Shown piece after piece: positions 50,936 through 58,764 of a DNA stretch of 64,000 nt. A program made the position numbers and the translations under genes. The stretch comes from DATLGB01 sp963740765 (GTDB lineage: Bacteria > Actinomycetota > Thermoleophilia > Solirubrobacterales > Solirubrobacteraceae). How positions within the stretch are numbered: the first letter of the stretch is position 1; every line of letters starts with the position of its first letter. The notes beneath the pieces are model-generated. The model searched no databases. It was given only the letters and a program-made list of their open reading frames with translations, and was not told the origin of the DNA. The stretch covers positions 183,316 to 247,315 of the forward strand of contig CAVUFN010000001.1 in NCBI GenBank assembly GCA_963740765.1, read 5' to 3'.

Positions 50936-51314
50936 GGGCTTCGAGCCGATCACCGACGAGGGCGCCTTCGTCCAGCACATCGGCCCGCTGCTGGGCCGCG
51001 ACGGCGTCGTCGGCCTCCAGATCGACGAGCGCCACATCAACTCCTTCGGCAAGGCGCAGGGCGGGGTGCTGGCCACGCTGGTCGACTTCGCCAACGCCCA
51101 CAACGTCCGCCGCGAGTCCGACGAGGACAACCCGTCGGTGGCGACCGTGTCCCTGACCGTCGACTACCTCGGTGGCGCCGACGAGGGCGACTGGGTCGAG
51201 GCGCACGTGACCGTCGAGCGCCTCGGCGGGACGCTCGCGTTCGTGGACTGCGTCGTCTCCAACGGCGACCGCGAGATCGTCCGCGGCCGCGCCGTCTTCG
51301 CGCTGTTGACCTGA
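50925..51314 (+). CDS. PaaI-type hotdog-fold thioesterase
   Basis: 129 residues from GTG 50925, inside the end of thrS (11-base overlap). HINSFGKAQGGVLATLVDFANAHNVR is the hotdog central helix with the GG-x-ATLVDFA motif of PaaI thioesterases; SLTVDYLGGADEGDWVEAHVTVERLGGTLAFVDCVV is the dimer sheet. It probably hydrolyses acyl-CoAs. Translation is likely coupled to thrS. Confidence 0.8.
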   Translation: MPPEGFEPITDEGAFVQHIGPLLGRDGVVGLQIDERHINSFGKAQGGVLATLVDFANAHNVRRESDEDNPSVATVSLTVDYLGGADEGDWVEAHVTVERLGGTLAFVDCVVSNGDREIVRGRAVFALLT

Positions 51315-51340
51315 GCACGAGGCGGGCGTAGAGTCGCCCC

Positions 51341-51634
51341 ATGTACGCGCGAGTGGTGCGCTGGGAAGACGCTGACGGCGATGCAATGCGCCGCGCCGCG
51401 GAGGAGACGAACGAGCGGGCGAAGAGCGGCCCGCCCGAGGGACTCCCCGCCAAGAGCTTTCGCATGTTGATCGATCCCGAGCAGGGACGGGCGCTGTCCA
51501 TCGTCCTGTTCGAGACCGAGGCGGACATGCAGAAGGGACACGAGATGCTGGAAGGGATGTCGCCGCCCGGTGACGGGCTCGGGCGCCGTGTGTCCGTCGA
51601 GATGTACGAGGTGGCCGTCGACGTCAGCACCTGA
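51341..51634 (+). CDS. Small dimeric alpha-beta barrel protein
   Basis: 97 residues: MYARVVRWEDADGDAMRRAAEE, then RMLIDPEQGRALSIVLFETEADMQKGHEMLEGM and VEMYEVAVD. The beta-alpha-beta-beta-alpha-beta order and the LFETEADMQKGHEML helix match ABM/YCII-like ferredoxin-fold proteins. No catalytic residues can be named. A good start context lies 26 bases after the thioesterase gene. Confidence 0.7.
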   Translation: MYARVVRWEDADGDAMRRAAEETNERAKSGPPEGLPAKSFRMLIDPEQGRALSIVLFETEADMQKGHEMLEGMSPPGDGLGRRVSVEMYEVAVDVST

Positions 51635-51673
51635 GCCGGTTAGGGAGCCCGCTTGCCGGGAAGGGTGGCGGGC

Positions 51674-52027
51674 ATGATCGATGGAATCTCAGTGGTGTGG
51701 CTCCCGGTGTCCGACATGGACAAGTCGCTCGAGTTCTACGGGGACACGCTCGGGCTCGACATCGAGCAGCAGGAGGACGACTGGTCGCTGGTCGTCGCGG
51801 GCGCGGTGCGGATCGGGCTCAACGGCCGCGACCAGGAGCACTCCGGCGGTGAGGGCGGCGCGGTGATCGCGTTTGCGGTCTCCGACGACATCGAGACCGC
51901 CGTCTCCGAGCTGTCCTCGGCGGGCGTGGAGATCGTCGGCGACGTGGCCGAGCACCCGTGGGGCAAGGTCGCCACGTTCCTCGACCCGGATGCCAACGAA
52001 TTGCAGCTCTTCGAGGGCGCCGAATAA
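51674..52027 (+). CDS. VOC (glyoxalase/bleomycin-resistance) family protein
   Basis: 117 residues from ATG 51674. VVWLPVSDMDKSLEFYGDTLGLDIEQQEDDW is the first beta-alpha-beta-beta-beta module, and FAVSDDIETAVSELSSAGVEIVGDVAEHPWGKVATFLDPDANELQLFE the second, with the metal-site Glu in ELQLFE. It may be a metal-dependent lyase/dioxygenase or a binding protein; not assignable. It lies just upstream of infC. Confidence 0.8.
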   Translation: MIDGISVVWLPVSDMDKSLEFYGDTLGLDIEQQEDDWSLVVAGAVRIGLNGRDQEHSGGEGGAVIAFAVSDDIETAVSELSSAGVEIVGDVAEHPWGKVATFLDPDANELQLFEGAE

Positions 52028-52028
52028 A

Positions 52029-52082
52029 GACGCGTATACTTCCGGCTGTTGCATACGCGTCCGAATTCAGCGGCTTGAGCCG
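52029..52082 (+). promoter_or_regulatory. Structured infC leader with two stem-loops
   Basis: GACGCGTAT (52029-52037) pairs perfectly with ATACGCGTC (52053-52061) around a 15-base loop; CGGCT-TG-AGCCG (52071-52082) follows. The GTG start of infC is 13 bases after the second stem. A TATACT hexamer (52035-52040) lies inside the first arm. Leaders of infC-rpmI-rplT operons carry L20- or IF3-based control in other bacteria, so a regulatory role is plausible. Confidence 0.5.
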
Positions 52083-52094
52083 CCTCAACAGCTA

Positions 52095-53012
52095 GTGCCG
52101 GTCCCGAGAAGGTTCGACCGGTCCCTCCCGGAACGCGACTCGACCCGAATCAATGAGCGCATCCGCGTCCCCGAGGTCCGTGTCATCGGGCCCGACGGGG
52201 AGCAGGTGGGCATCATGAAGACGGCCGACGCGCTCCGCTATGCCCAGACCCGCGACCTCGACCTCGTCGAGGTGGCTCCGGAGTCCAAGCCGCCGGTCTG
52301 CCGCATCCTGGACTACTCGAAGTACAAGTACGAGCAGGCGCAGCGCCAGAAGGCCGCGCGCAAGCACCAGACGTCGATCAACATCCGGGAGATCAAGTTC
52401 CGGCCGAAGATCGCGAAACACGACTACGACACCAAGAAGGGCCACGTGGAGCGCTTCCTGCGCTCGCGCGACAAGGTCAAGGTGACGATCATGTTCCGCG
52501 GCCGCGAGGTCGCGCACCCCGAGCTGGGTGAGCGGATCCTCAACCGGCTCGCGGAGGAGCTCGCCGAGCTCGGCCAGGTCGAGCAGCGGCCGTCCCAGGA
52601 CGGGCGCAACATGACCATGGTCCTCGGTCCGCTCCGCGAAGGCGCGGTCCCGGTGGTCAAGAAGCCCGCGGAAGCCCCCGGGCAGACGACGGACGAACGC
52701 GACGCCCTGCGCCGTCCCGTCCTGCGCGACCACGAGGAGCGCCCGGAGGAAGAGGCCAAGGAGTCCACGCGCGACGTGCCCGTGCGCGAGCCGGTGGAGG
52801 TCGAGCCGGCCGCCAAGGGCGCTCCGGTGACCTCCGCCCAGCCCGAGGGCCGGGCCGCGAAGCTCGCGGCGCTGCGCGCGGCACGGGCGAAGGAGCGCGA
52901 GGAAGCCGCTGCCGCAGCCAAGCCGAAGCCCGCCGCGAAGAAGGCCGCGGCGAAGAAGAAGCCGGCCGCCAAGAAGAAGCCGGCGGCCAAGCCCAAGGCA
53001 CCGGCGAAGTAG
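52095..53012 (+). CDS. infC: Translation initiation factor IF-3 with basic C-terminal extension
   Basis: 305 residues, against about 180 for typical IF-3. The N-terminal domain has RINERIRVPEVRVIGPDGEQVGIM and DLDLVEVAPESKPPVCRILDY; the C-terminal domain has IREIKFRPKIAKHDYDTKKGHVERFL and KVKVTIMFRGRE...HPELGERIL. From about residue 185 comes a 120-residue tail: first acidic, then Lys/Ala/Pro repeats (AKKAAAKKKPAAKKKPAAK), histone-like and probably RNA- or ribosome-binding. GTG 52095 is the best start; IF-3 genes often use rare codons, so a start nearer RINER is possible. Confidence 0.9.
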   Translation: MPVPRRFDRSLPERDSTRINERIRVPEVRVIGPDGEQVGIMKTADALRYAQTRDLDLVEVAPESKPPVCRILDYSKYKYEQAQRQKAARKHQTSINIREIKFRPKIAKHDYDTKKGHVERFLRSRDKVKVTIMFRGREVAHPELGERILNRLAEELAELGQVEQRPSQDGRNMTMVLGPLREGAVPVVKKPAEAPGQTTDERDALRRPVLRDHEERPEEEAKESTRDVPVREPVEVEPAAKGAPVTSAQPEGRAAKLAALRAARAKEREEAAAAAKPKPAAKKAAAKKKPAAKKKPAAKPKAPAK

Positions 53013-53034
53013 TCGCTACCCTCTCGGACTCGCG

Positions 53035-53238
53035 ATGCCGAAGATGAAGTCCCACAGCGGCGCCTCCAAGCGCTTCAAGAAGACGGCCACGGGCAAGCTC
53101 AAGGCTCGCTCGGCTTTCTCGAGCCACATCCTCGAGAAGAAGACGCCGAAGCGCAAGCGGGGCTTCCGTAAGGACCAGGCCGTCGCCCGCGCGGACGAGA
53201 AGACCGTCCGCAAGCTCCTCCAGGGGTCGGGCAAGTGA
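53035..53238 (+). CDS. rpmI: Ribosomal protein bL35
   Basis: 67 residues: MPKMKSHSGASKRFKKTATGKLKARSAFSSHIL...KRKRGFRKDQAV is a standard bL35, a component of the 50S subunit. It sits between infC (22-base gap) and rplT, the conserved order. The stop overlaps the rplT GTG as GTGA, giving coupled synthesis of the two ribosomal proteins. Confidence 0.97.
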   Translation: MPKMKSHSGASKRFKKTATGKLKARSAFSSHILEKKTPKRKRGFRKDQAVARADEKTVRKLLQGSGK

Positions 53239-53597
53239 CCCGCGTCAAGCGCTCCGTCCACGCCCGCAAGAAGCGCCGCGAGACGCTCGAGCGGACGAAG
53301 GGCTTCCGCGGCGAGGCGAACTCGAACTACCGCCGCGCCAAGGAAGCGCTGATGAAGGCGGACTCCTACGCGTACCGGGACCGTCGCAACAAGAAGCGCG
53401 ACTTCCGCCGCCTGTGGATCCAGCGCATCAACGCCGCCGCTCGCCAGAACGGCATGTCGTACTCGGAGTTCATGCACGGCCTCAAGCTGGCCGGGGTCGA
53501 CGTCGATCGCAAGATCCTCGCCGACCTCGCCGTGCGCGACGCAGACACGTTCCGACGCTTTGCCGAGACCGCCCGTGAGGCGGTGGCGTCGGCGTAG
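53235..53597 (+). CDS. rplT: Ribosomal protein bL20
   Basis: 120 residues: TRVKRSVHARKKRRETLERTKGFRGEANSNYRRAKEAL, RDRRNKKRDFRRLWIQRINAAARQNGMSYSEFMHGLKLAGVDVDRKILADLAV. A complete bL20, which binds 23S rRNA early in assembly and represses the infC-rpmI-rplT operon in several bacteria. Followed by a classical intrinsic terminator. Confidence 0.97.
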   Translation: MTRVKRSVHARKKRRETLERTKGFRGEANSNYRRAKEALMKADSYAYRDRRNKKRDFRRLWIQRINAAARQNGMSYSEFMHGLKLAGVDVDRKILADLAVRDADTFRRFAETAREAVASA

Positions 53598-53624
53598 TCG
53601 CCGGCACCACCATCAAGCTTCCAC

Positions 53625-53651
53625 GGGCGCCTCCACGAGGCGCCCTTTTTT
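53625..53651 (+). terminator. Intrinsic terminator after rplT, abutting the next start codon
   Basis: GGGCGCCTC-CAC-GAGGCGCCC, a perfect 9-bp stem, then TTTTTT (53646-53651). The ATG of the rRNA methyltransferase gene is the very next base (53652), so that gene has no ribosome-binding site outside the terminator. Confidence 0.9.
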
Positions 53652-54338
53652 ATGCCGATTTCCAGCCCGAACAACGAACTGCTCAAGGAAGTGCGCAAGC
53701 TTGCCGGCCGCAAGTGGCGGGACAAGCTGACCCGGTTCGTGGCCGAGGGCGAGGACCTCGTCGACGCCGCGGAGGCCGCCGGCTGGGTGCCGGTGGCGAA
53801 GCTGGTCGCCGCGGACTCGGGGCTCGAGGGCGAGGAGGTCGTCCCGCACCTGCTCGCCGAGGTCTCCTCGCTGGGTTCGGGCACGCGGGTGATCGGCGTC
53901 TTCGACCAGCGCTGGGCCGCAGGGCTGGGCGATCGCTGCGTGGCGCTGTGGGGGGTGGGGGACCCGGGCAACGTCGGGACGGTCCTGCGCTCGGCGGTCG
54001 CCTTCGGCGCGACCTCCGTGGCCCTGGGCCCGGGCAGCGCCGACCCGTTCTCGCCCAAGGCCGTGCGCGCCTCGATGGGCGCGATCTTCACCGTCGGCGT
54101 CCGGCGCGTGAAGACGGTCGCCGAGCTGCCGGCCCCGCGCGTGGCCCTGGTCGCGCACGAGGGCGACGAGCTGAGCGGTCCGGCCGGGACGCTGCTGGTG
54201 GGAGCGGAGCGCACCGGCCTCGACGACGACGTCGTGGCGGCGTGTGACCGCGTGGCCCACATCCCGATCGTCGGCGATTCGCTCAACGCCGCCATGGCGG
54301 CCACCGTGGCGCTGGATAGGGTGGCGCGCGATGCTTGA
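53652..54338 (+). CDS. TrmH/SpoU family RNA 2'-O-methyltransferase
   Basis: 228 residues. MPISSPNNELLKEVRKLAGRKWRDKLTRFVAEGEDLV is the substrate-binding N domain. The SPOUT knot has GVGDPGNVGTVLRSAVAFGA (motif 1), LVGAERTGL (motif 2) and IPIVGDSLNAAMAATVAL (motif 3). It places a 2'-O-methyl on rRNA or tRNA, with S-adenosylmethionine bound in the trefoil knot. The location between rplT and pheS is common in bacteria. The end overlaps pheS by eight bases. Confidence 0.9.
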   Translation: MPISSPNNELLKEVRKLAGRKWRDKLTRFVAEGEDLVDAAEAAGWVPVAKLVAADSGLEGEEVVPHLLAEVSSLGSGTRVIGVFDQRWAAGLGDRCVALWGVGDPGNVGTVLRSAVAFGATSVALGPGSADPFSPKAVRASMGAIFTVGVRRVKTVAELPAPRVALVAHEGDELSGPAGTLLVGAERTGLDDDVVAACDRVAHIPIVGDSLNAAMAATVALDRVARDA

Positions 54339-55383
54339 CCGGATCGCGCAACTGCGTGCCGCCGCCGCCGAGGCGATCGGCGCCGCGGACTCGGTGGAGG
54401 CGCTCGAGCAGGTCCGGGTCAGGCACCTCGGCCGCAAGGCGGAGCTGCCCAACCTGCTGCGCGGCGTGGGCGCGCTGGCGCCGGAGGAGCGCGGCGCGGT
54501 GGGCAAAGCGGCCAACGAGGCCCGGCAGTGGCTCGAGGGGCTCGTGGCCGCGCGCGAGGAGGTGCTGTCGTCGTCCGAGCTCGACGCCCGCCTGGCGGCC
54601 GACGCGATCGACGTCACGCTGCCCGGCTCACCCGTCCAGACCGTGGGCCGGCTGCACCTGATCACCGCGATGCGCCGCGAGATCGAGGACGTCTTCCTCG
54701 GCCTCGGCTTCCGCATCGCCGAGGGGCCGGAGATCGACCTCGTCCACTACAACTTCGACGCGCTCAACCACAACGCGCAGCACCCCGCGCGGCAGGAGTC
54801 CGACACCTTCTACACGGTCGACGGCGCCGTGCTGCGGACGCACACGTCGCCGATGCAGTCGCGGGCGATGGAGATCCAGCCGCCGCCGCTGTACATCGTC
54901 GTCCCCGGCCGCACGTACCGGCGCGACAACGACGCCACCCACACGCCGCAGTTCCACCAGGTCGAGGGGCTCGCGGTCGACGAGGACATCACGCTCTCGG
55001 ACCTGAAGGGCACGCTGCTGGCCTTCGCCCGCGCGATCTTCGGCGACGATCGCGACGTCCGCCTGCGCCCGCACTTCTTCCCGTTCACCGAGCCGAGCGC
55101 CGAGGTCGACGTCTCCTGCCACAAGTGCTCGGGCAAGGGCTTCCTCCGTGATGGCTCCCGCTGCAACCTGTGCAAGGGGGAGGGCTGGATCGAGATCCTC
55201 GGCTCCGGCGAGGTCGACCCCAACGTCTTCGAGTACGTGCGCGAGCACGGCTACGACCCCGAGAAGATCCAGGGCTTCGCGTGGGGGATGGGCATCGAGC
55301 GGATCGCCTTCCTCAAGCACGGCGTCGCCGACCTGCGGCTCTTCTACGACAACGACATCCGCTTCCTGGAGCAGTTCGGCTGA
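54331..55383 (+). CDS. pheS: Phenylalanyl-tRNA synthetase alpha subunit
   Basis: 350 residues from ATG 54331. An N-terminal coiled coil (IAQLRAAAAEAI...VRHLGRKAEL) binds tRNA. The class II core has LITAMRREIEDVFLGLGFRIAEGPEID (motif 1), TSPMQSRAM, RTYRRDNDATHTPQFHQVEGLAVD (motif 2) and FAWGMGIERIAFLKHGV (motif 3). A four-Cys element CHKCSGKG...CNLCKGEGWIEILG lies before motif 3, as in the Bacillus enzyme. It forms the alpha2beta2 enzyme with PheT, whose ATG overlaps this stop by one base. Confidence 0.97.
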   Translation: MLDRIAQLRAAAAEAIGAADSVEALEQVRVRHLGRKAELPNLLRGVGALAPEERGAVGKAANEARQWLEGLVAAREEVLSSSELDARLAADAIDVTLPGSPVQTVGRLHLITAMRREIEDVFLGLGFRIAEGPEIDLVHYNFDALNHNAQHPARQESDTFYTVDGAVLRTHTSPMQSRAMEIQPPPLYIVVPGRTYRRDNDATHTPQFHQVEGLAVDEDITLSDLKGTLLAFARAIFGDDRDVRLRPHFFPFTEPSAEVDVSCHKCSGKGFLRDGSRCNLCKGEGWIEILGSGEVDPNVFEYVREHGYDPEKIQGFAWGMGIERIAFLKHGVADLRLFYDNDIRFLEQFG

Positions 55384-57824
55384 TGCGACTTCCCCTGCTC
55401 TGGCTGCACGACTTCACGGTCCCGCCGGTGCCCCTCGCGGAGCTCGAGGACAGGCTGACCATGACCGGCACGAAGGTCGAGGCCGTGCACACCCACGGCG
55501 TCGCCGGGCTGGAGCACTTCGCCGTGGGCAAGGTGCTGTCCGCCGAGCCGCATCCCGACGCCGACCGGCTGACCGTCTGCGTGGTGGATACGGGCCCACC
55601 CACCCCGGGCCCGCAGCAGATCGTCTGCGGCGCGCCCAACGTCGCCGCCGGCCAGACCGTGGCCGTCGCGCGGCCGGGGTCGATCATGCCCGACGGCACG
55701 AAGCTCAAGAAGGCCAAGCTCCGCGGCCAGGAGTCCAACGGGATGATCCTGGCCGAGGACGAGCTCGGCATCGGCAGCGACCACGACGGGATCATGGTCC
55801 TCGACGGCGCGCTGGCGATCGGGACGCCGCTGGCCGACGTGCTGCCGATCGCCACGGACGTGCTCGAGCTCGAGATCACGCCGAACCGCCCGGACTGCCT
55901 GTCGGTCTACGGGGTCGCGCGCGAGGTCCACGCGGCCTTCGACGTGCCGCTCGCACCCGCGCCCTGGACGGACGATCCCGGCTCGGAGGGCGACGTCGCG
56001 GGCATCTCCGTGCGCGTCGACGACCCCGACCTGTGCCCGCGCTTCACCCTGCGCGCGTTCGAGGACGTCACCATCGCCCCGTCGCCGGTGTGGCTGAAGG
56101 CGCGGCTGATGGCGGCCGGGCAGCGCCCGATCAACAACGTCGTCGACATCACCAACTACGTGATGCTGCTCACCGGGCAGCCGCTGCACGCGTTCGACAC
56201 CGACCGCGTCGAAGGCGAGACGCTCGTCGTCCGCCGCGCCCGCGACGGCGAGAAGATCACGACGCTCGACGGCGTGGAGCGCACCCTCGACCCCGACATC
56301 GTCGTCATCGACGACGCGGCCGGCCCGACCTCGATCGCGGGCGTCATGGGCGGCAACCGCTCCGAGGTCCATCCCGGGACGACCCGTGTCCTGATGGAGG
56401 CGGCCAACTGGAACGGGCCGAACATCCAGCGCACCTCCAACCGCCTCTCCCTGCGCTCGGAGGCCAGCGGGCGCTTCGAGAAGGGCCTCTCGCCCGGCCA
56501 GACCCTCGAGGCCCAGGCCGTCGCCACCCGGCTCATGCTCGAGCTCACCGGCGCCCGCCTCGTCCCGGGCACCATCGACGTGCAACTCAGGGGACAGTCG
56601 CCTCGGTTGCGTCTGCGGTTGCGGGAAGCGCGGGTGGAGCGGCTGCTGGGCCGGCCGATCGAGCGGTCGGTGCAGGCGCGGATCCTGGAGGCGCTGGGCT
56701 TCGCGGTGGCGGATGCGCCGGATGGGCTGGACGTGACCGTGCCGCACTTCCGGGCGGCTGACGTCACCCGCGAGGTCGACCTCGTCGAGGAGGTCGCCCG
56801 CATCGACGGCTTCGAGAAGCTGCCCGCGACGCTGCCCTCGCGCAACGGCGCGGTCGGCGTGCTCGCGCCCGAGCAGCGGCTGCGGCGCCGGGCCGAGGAC
56901 GCGCTCGTCGGGGCGGGGCTGTACGAGGTCGTCGGCTGGTCGTTCACGAGCGAGGCCGCGCAGGCGCGGCTCGGGACCGCGATCGAGCCGGTCCGGCTGA
57001 AGAACCCGATGAGCGAGGAGCAGGCGGTCATGCGCACCTCGCTGCTGACGTCGCTGCTCGCGGCGGCGGAGACCAACGCGCGGCGCGGGGCGCCGGACGT
57101 CCGGCTGTTCGAGATCGGGACGGTCTACCTGCCGTGGGACGACGCGCGGCCGCGGGTGCCGGGCCGGTGGGACCCGCCGCCCGGGACGCGGGGGGCCGTG
57201 GCCTGGGAGTCGCGTTCGCTGCCGGATGAGCGGACCCATGTCGCTGCGCTGTGCGCCGGGACTCTGCGGCCCGCCTCGTGGGACGACCGCGAGCCGCCGC
57301 AGGCGACCTTCTTCGCCGTGAAGGGCATCCTCGAAGCGCTCGGCCGCGCGCTGCGGGTGCCGCTGAGCTTCGAGCCCGCCTCCGAGCCCTTCCTCCACCA
57401 GGCCGCGCGGGTGCTCGCCGGCGGCACGCCCTGTGGCTGGCTCGGCAGCCTGCATCCGTCGGTCGGCGCCGGCGGCGCGTTCGAGGTCGATCTGTCGGTG
57501 CTCTCCCAGGCCGCCACGACCGTCCCGGTCTACCGCGACCTCACGTCCTTCCCCTCGTTGCACATGGACCTGGCCGTGACGCTGGCGGAGGACGTCCCGG
57601 CACAAGCGGTTGTCGATCTCGTGCACCGTGCAGGCGGCAAGCTGCTCCGGAGCGCCGAGGTCTTCGACGTGTACCGCGGAGAGCAGGTCGCGGGCAAGTC
57701 GCTGGCGGTCCGGCTCAGCTTCCGCGCGCCGGACCGGACCCTGACCGACGAGGACGTCGCGCCCGCCCGCGCGAAGATCGTCACGCGCCTCCAGGAGGAC
57801 CTCGGAGGCGAGCTCCGTGGCTAG
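55383..57824 (+). CDS. pheT: Phenylalanyl-tRNA synthetase beta subunit
   Basis: 813 residues, normal length. An EMAP-like tRNA-binding domain (LEHFAVGKVLSAEPHPDADRLTVC...GAPNVAAGQTVAVARPGS) precedes B5, B3/B4 editing and catalytic-like regions (NNVVDITNYVMLLTGQPLHAFD, SLRSEASGRFEKGL, NPMSEEQAVMRTSLLTSLL), and the C-terminal FDX-ACB domain (YRDLTSFPSLHMDLAVTL...FDVYRGEQVAGKSLAVRLSFRAPDRTLTDEDV) binds the anticodon stem. The stop overlaps argC by eight bases, joining translation and arginine genes in one run. Confidence 0.97.
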   Translation: MRLPLLWLHDFTVPPVPLAELEDRLTMTGTKVEAVHTHGVAGLEHFAVGKVLSAEPHPDADRLTVCVVDTGPPTPGPQQIVCGAPNVAAGQTVAVARPGSIMPDGTKLKKAKLRGQESNGMILAEDELGIGSDHDGIMVLDGALAIGTPLADVLPIATDVLELEITPNRPDCLSVYGVAREVHAAFDVPLAPAPWTDDPGSEGDVAGISVRVDDPDLCPRFTLRAFEDVTIAPSPVWLKARLMAAGQRPINNVVDITNYVMLLTGQPLHAFDTDRVEGETLVVRRARDGEKITTLDGVERTLDPDIVVIDDAAGPTSIAGVMGGNRSEVHPGTTRVLMEAANWNGPNIQRTSNRLSLRSEASGRFEKGLSPGQTLEAQAVATRLMLELTGARLVPGTIDVQLRGQSPRLRLRLREARVERLLGRPIERSVQARILEALGFAVADAPDGLDVTVPHFRAADVTREVDLVEEVARIDGFEKLPATLPSRNGAVGVLAPEQRLRRRAEDALVGAGLYEVVGWSFTSEAAQARLGTAIEPVRLKNPMSEEQAVMRTSLLTSLLAAAETNARRGAPDVRLFEIGTVYLPWDDARPRVPGRWDPPPGTRGAVAWESRSLPDERTHVAALCAGTLRPASWDDREPPQATFFAVKGILEALGRALRVPLSFEPASEPFLHQAARVLAGGTPCGWLGSLHPSVGAGGAFEVDLSVLSQAATTVPVYRDLTSFPSLHMDLAVTLAEDVPAQAVVDLVHRAGGKLLRSAEVFDVYRGEQVAGKSLAVRLSFRAPDRTLTDEDVAPARAKIVTRLQEDLGGELRG

Positions 57825-58764
57825 CGTCGGCGTCGTCGGGGCGTCGGGCTACGCGGGCGCGCTCGCGGCGCAGCTGATCGACCGGCATCCGCACTTCGAG
57901 CTCGCCTACGTCACCGCCCGCGCCGAGGCCGGGCAGCGGCTGGACGACCTGCATCCGCGCACGCGCGTCGGCCAGGTGCTGCGCGAGTTCGACGCCGGCG
58001 TCGAGGTGGACGCGGCGATCGTCGCCTACCCGCACGGCGCCGCCGCCCCGACCGTCAAGGTGCTGCGGGACAATGGCGTTCGCGTGATCGACCTCAGCGC
58101 CGACTTCCGCCTCGCCGACGCGGACGTCTACGCGCGCTACTACGGCGAGCACGGCGCGCCGGACCTCTTCGGCCAGGCCGTCTACGGCCTTCCCGAGCTC
58201 TACCGGGACGACCTGCGCGGCGCCGACCTCGTCGCCGGTCCCGGCTGCTACCCGACCGCCGCGTTGCTGGCGCTCCGGCCGCTGGAACTCGACGGCCCCG
58301 TGGTCATCGACGCGAAGTCCGGTGTCTCCGGCGCAGGCCGCGCGGCCACCGACGGCACCCACTTCGTCAGCGTCAACGAGGACCTCAAGCCCTACAAGGT
58401 CAACCAGCACCGGCACCGGCCCGAGATCGAGGAGCAGCTCGGCCACGGCGTCGTCTTCCAGCCGCACCTGGTCCCGATGTCCCACGGCGAGCTGGTGTCC
58501 TGCTACACGACGGGCGACGACACCGCGCCCGAGCGGATCCGGTCCGCGTACGCGGACGAGCCGTTCGTCGAGGTGCTCGACCGCCCGCCCGGCGTCCTCG
58601 AGGTGCGCGAGACCAACGGCTGCCGGATCTCCGTGCACGTCGACGGCGACCAGGTGATCGTGTTCGCCGCGATCGACAACCTCTGGAAGGGCACCGCGTC
58701 CCAGGCCGTCCAGTCGCTCAACCTCATGTTCGGGCGCCCGGAGACCGAGGGCCTCTCAGCATGA
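57817..58764 (+). CDS. argC: N-acetyl-gamma-glutamyl-phosphate reductase
   Basis: 315 residues from GTG 57817. The Rossmann GASGYAGALAAQLI loop binds NADPH, and the catalytic Cys is in GPGCYPTAALLAL near residue 145. DLSADFRL, KSGVSGAGRAA and the C-terminal HVDGDQVIVFAAIDNLWKGTASQAVQ are standard. It reduces N-acetylglutamyl-5-phosphate to the semialdehyde, the third step of arginine synthesis. It overlaps pheT by eight bases and argJ as ATGA. Confidence 0.95.
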   Translation: MASVGVVGASGYAGALAAQLIDRHPHFELAYVTARAEAGQRLDDLHPRTRVGQVLREFDAGVEVDAAIVAYPHGAAAPTVKVLRDNGVRVIDLSADFRLADADVYARYYGEHGAPDLFGQAVYGLPELYRDDLRGADLVAGPGCYPTAALLALRPLELDGPVVIDAKSGVSGAGRAATDGTHFVSVNEDLKPYKVNQHRHRPEIEEQLGHGVVFQPHLVPMSHGELVSCYTTGDDTAPERIRSAYADEPFVEVLDRPPGVLEVRETNGCRISVHVDGDQVIVFAAIDNLWKGTASQAVQSLNLMFGRPETEGLSA

